Of a stretch of 7,541 nucleotides of DNA, positions 1 through 6,241 are shown piece by piece. The notes beneath the pieces are model-generated. The model ran no database searches. It was not told where the DNA came from and worked only from the letters and a program-made list of their open reading frames with translations. The DNA is taken from assembly GCA_030824725.1 (NCBI GenBank), contig JAPJRE010000194.1, forward strand, positions 1-7,541. Reading direction: 5' to 3'. This DNA comes from Sphingomonas sp. GTDB lineage: Bacteria > Pseudomonadota > Alphaproteobacteria > Sphingomonadales > Sphingomonadaceae. The position numbers and the translations under genes are program-made. Positions within the stretch are counted from its first letter, which is position 1; each line of letters begins with the position of its first letter.

Positions 1-9
1 CTCCCCTAA

Positions 10-31
10 CCCCTCCCGCAAGCGGGAGGGG
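10..31. repeat. GC-rich perfect hairpin after trpS (dispersed-repeat-like, possible terminator)
   Basis: A perfect 10-bp stem (arms 10-19 and 22-31) encloses a two-base AA gap, so the real loop is probably four bases. It begins 20 nt past the trpS stop codon on the minus strand. On that strand the stem is followed by TTAGGGGAG rather than a run of T, so it is not a canonical intrinsic terminator, although it could slow polymerase or protect the mRNA 3' end. C-rich/G-rich hairpins of this wording are, from memory, common between genes in sphingomonads, so it may belong to a dispersed repeat family. The structure is seen directly; the function is inferred. Confidence 0.6.
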
Positions 32-50
32 GACTTAGAAGGGCAGGGGC

Positions 51-1040
<990 letters not shown>

Positions 1041-1178
1041 GGGATAGTCACTCCGCACCCGGTTGACCGTTCGGCCGTTGGACCGGCCGCGGGTCCATGG
1101 CGGCGGGGGTGCTTGCGGCCGCGCGATCTGCCAGGACGCCGCGGCTCTAGAGCAGCTTGAGGCGGAGGGGAACCGGGC
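1041..1178 (-). other. murJ-trpS intergenic spacer
   Basis: This 138-nt spacer has no recognisable gene. It contains CGGCCG at 1072-1077 and again at 1084-1089. Because CGGCCG is its own reverse complement, the two copies could form a 6-bp hairpin with a six-base loop. A 16-codon open frame (1098 to 1048, minus) ends just before the trpS ATG, but it has no ribosome binding site and no Trp codons. No clear -35/-10 pair or terminator was seen, which is compatible with read-through from murJ into trpS. Confidence 0.4.
1048..1054 (-). promoter_or_regulatory. Ribosome binding site that decides the trpS start
   Basis: On the minus strand this reads GGAGTGA, 7 nt before the ATG at 1040. It lies inside the six-codon extension that a GTG start at 1058 would create, so it argues for the shorter protein. 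Confidence 0.65.
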
Positions 1179-2747
1179 TCAGCGTGCGGCGCGGCGGCGA
1201 ACCAGTGCCTTGAGGTCCGAAAGCAGGAAGGCGCGGGTGGCGAAGCAGGCGGCGACATAGATCGCGCAGCCGGCGCCGACGAGGAGCACCAGCCCCGTAT
1301 AGCGCTCCCAGATCCGCCCGTTGAGCCACGGGTCGAGCAGCCCGGCCCCCGCCCAGAGCGCCACGCCCATCAGGATCGCGGCAAGCGCGAGCCGCGGCAC
1401 CCGGCGCGCGAGCTGCGCGTCCACGATGAAATGCCCGCGCTTGCGCAGCGCGAGGTACAGCATCGTCACGTTGACGGTGGAGGAGAGGGCGGTGGCGAGC
1501 GGCGGACCGAGATGCGCGATCAGCGGGATCAGCGCGAGATTGGCGGCGATATTCACGCCAACCGAGAGCATCGCGAGGCGCACCGGCGTTTTGGTGTCCT
1601 GCCTGGCGTAGAAGCCGGGGGTCAGCACCTTGACCAGGATATAGGAAGGCAGTCCGATCGAGAAGCCGGCCAGCGCCCAGGCGCACTTCACCGTGTCCTC
1701 CGGCGTGAAATGGCCGTACTGGAACAGCCCGCGCACGATCGGCTCGGCGGCGACGATCAGCGCGACCATTGCGGGCAGGGTGAGGAACAGCGCCAGCTCC
1801 ATGCCGCGGTTCTGCGTCTCCATCGCTTCGGCCTCCTTGCCCGCGCCGAGCAGTCGCGAGATGGTGGGAAGCAGGATGGTGCCTAGGCCGATGCCGATCA
1901 TCCCCAAAGGCAGCTGGTTCAGCCGATCGGCATAATAGATGTACGAGATCGAACCCTCGCCGAGCAGCTTGCCCGACAGCGCGGTGGAGATGAGCAGGTT
2001 GAGCTGTACCGCGCCTGCGCCGATCGCGGCCGGCAGGATCAGCTTCATCAGCCGGCGCACGTCGTCGTCCAGTCGCGGCAGGCGGGGGCGCAGCGACACG
2101 CCCGAGGCGCGACAGGCGAGCGCCAGCCACCCGAGCTGGAAGATGCCACCGATCGGCACCGCGATCGCCTGCACCCGCGCGGTCTCCTCCGGCGTGCCGT
2201 GGAAGAGGGACAGCCCGGCCACCATCGCGATGTTGAGCAGGATCGGCGCGGCGGCGTTGACCCAGAACTTGTCGAGCGAATTGAGGATGCCGCCTAGCAG
2301 CGAGGCGAGGCAGATCAGCATCAGATAGGGAATGGTGATCCGCGAGAGCTGCACCGCGAAGGCGAATTGTTCGGCGGTCGGATGCTGCTTCTCGAACCCT
2401 CCCGAAAGCGCTGCCGTGAGCGGCCAGGCGGCGGCGAGCGCGACGAGCGTCAGCACGACCAGCACGGCGAAAAGGACGGAAAGCGTGCGCTCGGCGAAAT
2501 CATAGGCCGCGCCGCGCTCGCCGTTCACGCCCAGCTTCTGGTTGAACATCGGGATGAACGCCGATGCGAAGGCGCCCTCGGCGAAGAAGGCGCGGAACAT
2601 GTTGGGCAGGCGGAAGGCGACGAGGAAGGCGTCCGACGCGAAGTTGGCGCCGACATAGCGCGCCTGGAGCGAATCGCGGACCAGCGCGAGGATGCGACTG
2701 GCGAGCGTGAGACCGCCCACAGAACCCAGGCTGCGCACAAGCTTCAT
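1179..2747 (-). CDS. murJ: Lipid II flippase MurJ (MviN family)
   Basis: Inner-membrane MOP-superfamily transporter that flips lipid II, the undecaprenyl-linked peptidoglycan precursor, to the periplasmic face. The 522 residues fit the family (about 510-530) and are almost wholly hydrophobic segments, consistent with 14 transmembrane helices. The N-terminus has the family block SRILALVRD (17-25), then SDAF, LPN, FR and FAEGAF (55-60). The charged residues R18, R24, D25, D39, R52 and E57 sit at the same numbers as those I recall as important in Escherichia coli MurJ. YYADRLNQLPLGMIG (271-285) supplies the central-cavity arginine, R275. The tail is basic (VRRRAAR). The start is the ATG at 2747; only a weak AGGA about 13 nt upstream serves as ribosome binding site. 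Upstream, an intrinsic terminator separates it from secB; downstream, trpS follows on the same strand. Identification is secure; its promoter is unclear. Confidence 0.96.
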   Translation of the reverse strand: MKLVRSLGSVGGLTLASRILALVRDSLQARYVGANFASDAFLVAFRLPNMFRAFFAEGAFASAFIPMFNQKLGVNGERGAAYDFAERTLSVLFAVLVVLTLVALAAAWPLTAALSGGFEKQHPTAEQFAFAVQLSRITIPYLMLICLASLLGGILNSLDKFWVNAAAPILLNIAMVAGLSLFHGTPEETARVQAIAVPIGGIFQLGWLALACRASGVSLRPRLPRLDDDVRRLMKLILPAAIGAGAVQLNLLISTALSGKLLGEGSISYIYYADRLNQLPLGMIGIGLGTILLPTISRLLGAGKEAEAMETQNRGMELALFLTLPAMVALIVAAEPIVRGLFQYGHFTPEDTVKCAWALAGFSIGLPSYILVKVLTPGFYARQDTKTPVRLAMLSVGVNIAANLALIPLIAHLGPPLATALSSTVNVTMLYLALRKRGHFIVDAQLARRVPRLALAAILMGVALWAGAGLLDPWLNGRIWERYTGLVLLVGAGCAIYVAACFATRAFLLSDLKALVRRRAAR

Positions 2748-2781
2748 CGAGATTTCGCCGTCCTAGAAGGAAAGGGCCTGG

Positions 2782-2819
2782 AAATAAAAGGGGGCGCCAC
2801 CGGCATGCGGCGCGCCCCC
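2782..2819 (-). terminator. Intrinsic terminator of secB
   Basis: Read on the minus strand, GGGGGCGC (2819-2812) pairs perfectly with GCGCCCCC (2797-2790) across a 14-nt loop that can itself form a short CCG/CGG stem. It is followed at once by TTTTATTT (2789-2782). An 8-bp GC stem plus a U-rich tract, 21 nt past the secB stop codon, is a textbook Rho-independent terminator. It lies only 34 nt before the murJ ATG. Confidence 0.85.
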
Positions 2820-2840
2820 ATGTTCAGGCTGCAGCCCGGA

Positions 2841-3344
2841 TCAGGCGTGGCCGGCTTCTTCGAAGCCGATCGCGCCTTCCTGCTGGGCACGCTGCTGCAT
2901 GTAGATGCCGGCGAAGTCGATCGGCTCCAGCATCAGCGGCGGGAAGCCGCCGTCGCGGACCTGGTCGGCCAGGACGCGGCGGGCGAAGGGGAACAGGATG
3001 CGCGGCGCTTCGCCGAGCAGGAACGGATCGAGCGCTTCCTGCGGGATGTTACGGAGCGCGAACAGGCCTGCATAGGTAAGGTCGACGATGAACGCGACCT
3101 GCTCGCCGGCCTGGGCGCGCACTTCGATCTTCAGCGCGACTTCGTAAACGTCCTCGCCGACCTTGTTCGAGCCGATGTTGAACTGCACGTCGATCGCCGG
3201 CGGGGTCTGCTGCTGATAGATCGCCGGTGCGTTCGGATTCTCGAACGAGAGATCCTTCACATACTGCGACAGCACGCCCGCCTGGGGCGCATCGTCCGCG
3301 CCGCCTTCGGCGCCGATGCCGGCGTAGGTGTCGTTCTCGGCCAT
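2841..3344 (-). CDS. secB: Protein-export chaperone SecB
   Basis: Cytoplasmic homotetrameric chaperone that keeps preproteins unfolded and delivers them to SecA at the SecYEG translocon. The 167 residues are slightly longer than E. coli SecB (155). The extra length is mostly an acidic and Gly/Ala-rich N-terminus (about 1-22), typical of alphaproteobacterial SecB. Family blocks are YVKDLSFENPNAP (28-40), VDLTYAGLF (87-95) and the C-terminal RRVLADQVRDGGFPPLMLEP (122-141) followed by IDFAGIYMQQR. The ATG at 3344 has AGAGGA 7 nt upstream (3357-3352). The gene is divergent from the Tim44-like gene and followed by its own terminator, so it appears able to act as a single-gene transcript. Identification is secure. 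Confidence 0.96.
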   Translation of the reverse strand: MAENDTYAGIGAEGGADDAPQAGVLSQYVKDLSFENPNAPAIYQQQTPPAIDVQFNIGSNKVGEDVYEVALKIEVRAQAGEQVAFIVDLTYAGLFALRNIPQEALDPFLLGEAPRILFPFARRVLADQVRDGGFPPLMLEPIDFAGIYMQQRAQQEGAIGFEEAGHA

Positions 3345-3505
3345 CCAACTTTCCTCTTTATCCAGGAGAATTTCGCACCCTCGGCGCGTTACGAAGCAAG
3401 CGACTAGCAGGCGTGTGCCGGTGGTGCAATCGCACGGCCCATCGTACGGTTTGAATCCGGCGGCACGAAAGCCTATGTACTAGAGACGGAGGCTTTGGAG
3501 GGCCA
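3345..3505. promoter_or_regulatory. Divergent promoter region between secB and the Tim44-like gene
   Basis: This 161-nt region lies between two divergent start codons, so it should hold promoters for both directions. For the plus strand the best candidate is TTGAAT (3451-3456) with a 17-nt spacer and TATGTA (3474-3479). The -35 is fair and the -10 matches only its first three bases, so this is tentative. For secB no convincing -35/-10 pair was seen. An inverted GTGCCG/CGGCAC pair (3415-3420 and 3461-3466) brackets part of the region; its meaning is unknown. No small gene was recognised here. Confidence 0.45.
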
Positions 3506-4150
3506 GTGTTCTACGTCATTCTGTTCGCGATGGTGGCCGGTTTCCTGGCGCTTCGGCTGTATGCGGTACTCGGCAAGCGTACCGGGCATGAGCAGCCGCT
3601 GCCCAAGCCTGCCGAGGAGCGCGTCGCCGCGCCGCCCGTAACGCGGACGATCGAGGCGCTGCCCGAGGTCCGCGACTCGGCGAATCGCACGATTGACTCG
3701 GGTGCCGAGACCGGCCTGCGCGCCGTCGTCTCGGCCGATTCGAGCTTCGACGTCGCCAAGTTCCTCGAAGGCGCCAAGTCGGCCTATCGCATGGTGCTCG
3801 AAGCCTTTTGGAAGGGCGATGAGGAAACCCTGCGCTTCCTGGTCGACGACGAGGTGCGTGCCGCGTTCGAGCAGGCGATCGCCGACCGCAAGGTAACCGG
3901 CGACGTGCTCGACAACCGCCTCGTATCGATCGAGCGCGCGACCATTTCCGAGGCCGGCGTGGAGAACAAGGTGGCCCGCGTCACCGTGCGCTTCGATGCC
4001 GATATCGTGGCAGTGACCCGCGATGCCGAGGGCAATGTGATCGCCGGCTCGCTGAGCGATGCGGTGACCACCCACGACGTCTGGACCTTCGCGCGCAAGC
4101 TGCGCAGCGACGATCCGAACTGGAAGCTGGTCGAGACCGACGAAGCCTGA
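3506..4150 (+). CDS. Tim44/TimA-like inner-membrane protein
   Basis: A 214-residue protein with one N-terminal membrane segment (about 2-20), a basic stretch (GKRTGHEQ), a Pro/Ala-rich linker (31-57) and a C-terminal Tim44-like domain (about 80-210). That domain includes FLEGAKSAYRMVLEAFWKGD (86-105), then LRFLVDDEVRAAFEQAI, and ends DVWTFARKL..DDPNWKLVETDEA. In mitochondria Tim44 docks Hsp70 at the TIM23 channel; bacterial relatives such as TimA of Caulobacter are inner-membrane proteins of uncertain role. The start is a GTG at 3506 with GGAG five bases upstream and GGAGG further up; an ATG at residue 9 would cut into the membrane helix and is less likely. It leads the mltA-smr unit and diverges from secB. 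Domain assignment is firm; function in bacteria is inferred. Confidence 0.88.
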   Translation: MFYVILFAMVAGFLALRLYAVLGKRTGHEQPLPKPAEERVAAPPVTRTIEALPEVRDSANRTIDSGAETGLRAVVSADSSFDVAKFLEGAKSAYRMVLEAFWKGDEETLRFLVDDEVRAAFEQAIADRKVTGDVLDNRLVSIERATISEAGVENKVARVTVRFDADIVAVTRDAEGNVIAGSLSDAVTTHDVWTFARKLRSDDPNWKLVETDEA

Positions 4151-4158
4151 GGGGCAGC

Positions 4159-5526
4159 ATGCGGATTATCGGGGGATTGGCGCTCGCGGGCTTGCTCGGC
4201 GCATGTTCGAGCGGCATCGTTCCCCCGGAAGCGGGCACGCGGCCCGTGCCGACCCGCCCTGCGCCCATACGGCCGGAAGCTTCGCCCGAGCGTCCTCGCC
4301 CCGGCGCGGCGCTCCCGGAGACGCCCGCCAATCTTCCCGCGCGCCAGCCAACCGCCGCGACCCCGCTTCCCGCGGTGCCGGCGGCACCCGTCGCCACCGG
4401 CGCGACCACCGCTGCCATGGCGGGGCTGGTCGCCGGCCCGGCGATCGAAACCCTCCCGATCACGTCCGACAATGCGAAGCGCGCGCTCGCCGCGTTCAAG
4501 CTCAGCTGCCCGGGGCTGCTGCGCCGCACCGACGCCTCGGGCCTGACCACCGGCACCGACTGGACCAGTGCCTGCGCCGCCGCGGCGAGCTGGTCCGGCG
4601 ACGCCGCGTCCTTCTTCGCCCAGTGGTTCGAGACGGTGCAGGTCGGCAACGGCGCCGCCTTCGCCACCGGTTATTACGAGCCCGAGATTGCCGGCGTGCG
4701 CGAACGGCGCTCGGGCTATGACGTACCGGTGTACGGCGTGCCCGACAATCTGATCGAGGTCGATCTCGGGCTCTTCTCCGATGCGCTGAAGGGCAAGAGG
4801 ATCCGCGGCCGCGTCGATGGCCGCCAGTTCGTCCCCTATTACGACCGCACCCAGATCGAACAGGGCGCGCTGGAAGGCCATGCGCCGGTCGTCGCCTGGG
4901 CGGCCGATCCGATCGAGATGTTCTTCCTGCAGGTCCAGGGTTCGGGCCGGCTCAAGGGGCCGGACGGGCAGGTGGTGCGCATCGGCTATGCCGGGCAGAA
5001 TGGCCGCGACTATACCGGCATCGGCAAGCTGATGAAGGATCGCGGGCTGCTCGGCCCCGGCCAGACTTCGATGCAGGGCATCGTCGCCTGGCTGCGGGCG
5101 AATCCCGAGCAGGGCCGCGCGATCATGCGCGAGAACAAGAGCTTCGTGTTCTTCAAGGAACTGAACGGCGCCGGCCCGCTGGGCGCGATGGGCTATCCCG
5201 TCGCCGGCTGGACCAGCGTGGCGGCAGACCCGAAGTTCATTCCGCTCGGCGCGCCGTTGTTCCTGTCAATGGACCGCACCGACGCCACCGGCCTTTGGGT
5301 GGCGCAGGATACCGGCGGCGCGATCAAGGGCGCCAACCGAGTCGACACCTTCTGGGGCGCGGGCGACGATGCCCGCGCGATCGCCGGCGGCATGTCTGCG
5401 CGCGGCACCGCCTGGCTGCTGCTCCCCAAGGGCACGCTCGCCCGGCTGGCCGCGACCCAGCCGCCCGCAGCGCTGCCGGTGAGCCCCCAGCCCACGATCC
5501 CCCAGCCCACGATTCCCCAGCCATGA
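4159..5526 (+). CDS. mltA: Membrane-bound lytic murein transglycosylase A (MltA), lipoprotein
   Basis: Cleaves the MurNAc-GlcNAc bond of peptidoglycan, forming 1,6-anhydromuropeptides, probably while anchored to the outer membrane. The N-terminus is a short signal peptide with lipobox LGAC, making Cys16 the lipidated residue. A Pro/Ala-rich linker follows to about residue 95. The MltA domain includes ATGYYEPEIAG (169-179) and MFFLQVQGSGRL (254-265). The C-terminal 3D domain carries PLGAPLFL (362-369), AQDTGGAIKG (382-391) and RVDTFWGAGDDA (394-405); D384 and D396 are the prominent conserved aspartates, one of which should be catalytic. At 455 residues it exceeds E. coli MltA (about 365) because of the linker and a Pro-rich tail ending in PQPTI repeats. 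The ATG at 4159 has GAGGGG four bases upstream and starts 8 nt after the Tim44-like stop; its stop overlaps the smr start. Identification is secure. Confidence 0.95.
   Translation: MRIIGGLALAGLLGACSSGIVPPEAGTRPVPTRPAPIRPEASPERPRPGAALPETPANLPARQPTAATPLPAVPAAPVATGATTAAMAGLVAGPAIETLPITSDNAKRALAAFKLSCPGLLRRTDASGLTTGTDWTSACAAAASWSGDAASFFAQWFETVQVGNGAAFATGYYEPEIAGVRERRSGYDVPVYGVPDNLIEVDLGLFSDALKGKRIRGRVDGRQFVPYYDRTQIEQGALEGHAPVVAWAADPIEMFFLQVQGSGRLKGPDGQVVRIGYAGQNGRDYTGIGKLMKDRGLLGPGQTSMQGIVAWLRANPEQGRAIMRENKSFVFFKELNGAGPLGAMGYPVAGWTSVAADPKFIPLGAPLFLSMDRTDATGLWVAQDTGGAIKGANRVDTFWGAGDDARAIAGGMSARGTAWLLLPKGTLARLAATQPPAALPVSPQPTIPQPTIPQP
5486..5523 (+). repeat. 15-nt tandem repeat encoding the PQPTI tail of MltA
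   Basis: About 2.5 copies of a 15-nt unit (CCCAGCCCACGATYC) end at the mltA stop codon. The first two copies differ at one position. The period is a multiple of three, so changes in copy number would alter tail length without a frameshift. The repeat encodes the last residues, PQPTIPQPTIPQP. Confidence 0.75.
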
Positions 5527-6128
5527 GCGGACGCGGGCGCCGCGATCTGGCGCCCGAGGAAGCGGCGCTGTGGCAGAAGGTGATTGCGAGTGTCACCCCG
5601 CTCCACGTTCGCGCCGCGCCCAAGCGGCTGCCGCCTGAGCCCGCGGCTGCGCCCGTGCCGAAGCCGGCTGCCCGGCTTGCACGCGCGCCGCTCGACGTGC
5701 CGGTGGGCAAGCTCGTGCCGACTCGGCCGGCCCGGCCGGCGATCACGCTCTCCACGCCGATGCCCGACACGCACGAGCTCCGCACGCTCGACGCGAGCTG
5801 GGAACGACGGCTGTCGCGCGGGCTGGTGTCGCCGGAAAGTTCGATCGACCTGCACGGACACAATCTCCACGCCGCCTATGATCGACTCGATGCAGGGCTC
5901 GCCCAGGCAATCGCGCAGGGCGACCGCGTGTTGTTGCTGGTCACCGGCAAGCCGCCGCGCCCCGAGTCGGAGCGCCCACACGCTCGCGGCGCAATCCGCG
6001 CCGCAGTGGGCGACTGGTTGGCGGCCTCGCGCCATTCCGACAAAATTGCCGCAGTTCGTCAGGCGCATCCGCGGCATGGCGGCGCGGGCGCGCTGTACAT
6101 TGTGCTGCGGCGGCCCCGGTCTTCGTAG
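5523..6128 (+). CDS. Smr-domain protein (possible endonuclease)
   Basis: A 201-residue protein with an N-terminal leader (MSGRGRRDLAPEEAALWQKV), a Pro/Ala-rich linker (about 35-75) and a C-terminal Smr (small MutS-related) domain from about 105 to 197. The Smr signatures are IDLHGHNL (108-115), VTGK (140-143) and the closing HGGAGALYIVLRR (185-197). The family is associated with nicking or cutting nucleic acids; stand-alone alphaproteobacterial members are mostly uncharacterised. The ERRLSRGLVSPES segment just before DLHG is usual in this subgroup. The ATG at 5523 is chosen because it forms an ATGA overlap with the mltA stop, which implies translational coupling; extending the frame upstream gives only low-complexity Arg-rich sequence read out of frame within mltA. 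Domain assignment is firm; substrate is unknown. Confidence 0.9.
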   Translation: MSGRGRRDLAPEEAALWQKVIASVTPLHVRAAPKRLPPEPAAAPVPKPAARLARAPLDVPVGKLVPTRPARPAITLSTPMPDTHELRTLDASWERRLSRGLVSPESSIDLHGHNLHAAYDRLDAGLAQAIAQGDRVLLLVTGKPPRPESERPHARGAIRAAVGDWLAASRHSDKIAAVRQAHPRHGGAGALYIVLRRPRSS

Positions 6129-6241
6129 AACGCCGAAGTTTCTTAACTAATGCATGCGAAGTCTACGGCGGCGCCATCTAGTGTCGGCGCCATTGGGGAT
6201 CTGTGGAGCGTCGATCGGCAATGCGCTGGGGGGAGCGATTC
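6129..6241 (+). promoter_or_regulatory. Spacer before the GGDEF-EAL gene, with direct repeat
   Basis: This 113-nt gap follows smr. Close to the smr stop, CTTCG (6121-6125) and CGAAG (6134-6138) could form a weak 5-bp hairpin followed by TTTCTT, a poor candidate terminator. The 9-nt sequence CGGCGCCAT occurs twice (6169-6177 and 6185-6193), 16 nt apart. Each copy contains the palindrome GGCGCC, so it could be an operator or a hairpin. An AT-richer stretch at 6139-6152 may be part of a promoter, but no -35/-10 pair was convincing. The ribosome binding site for the next gene is at 6232-6235. Confidence 0.4.
6232..6235 (+). promoter_or_regulatory. Ribosome binding site deciding the GGDEF-EAL start
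   Basis: GGAG, the end of a longer G-rich run, lies six bases before the ATG at 6242. This favours that start over the in-frame ATG at 6221, whose nearest GGAG (6205-6208) is 12 nt away. Confidence 0.6.

Noticed and set aside
1147..2130. Long minus-strand open frame inside murJ (327 codons)
   Set aside because: It overlaps murJ in another frame and is Arg/Ala/Pro-rich low-complexity sequence without any recognisable motif, as expected for a shadow frame in GC-rich DNA.
2367..3407. Long plus-strand open frame opposite murJ and secB (346 codons)
   Set aside because: It is antisense to two secure genes, with Arg/Glu/Gly-biased composition and no family signature.
3415..3466. tRNA-like 3' portion: TTTGAAT resembling a T-loop and a GTGCCG/CGGCAC outer pair
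   Set aside because: The outer arms span only 52 nt, too short for a tRNA. The T-stem pairs at only three of five positions, and no anticodon arm can be drawn.
3784..4881. Minus-strand open frame opposite the Tim44-like gene and mltA (365 codons)
   Set aside because: It is antisense to two well-supported coding regions, low in complexity, and has no motif.
5295..5522. N-terminal extension of the Smr protein to a start at 5295
   Set aside because: The extra 76 residues are Arg-rich sequence read out of frame within the conserved MltA 3D domain. The ATGA overlap at 5523 gives a normal start.
6143..6157. Possible CtrA site (TTAA-N7-TTAA) before the GGDEF-EAL gene
   Set aside because: Only one TTAAC half-site is present; the second half seven bases on is absent on either side.
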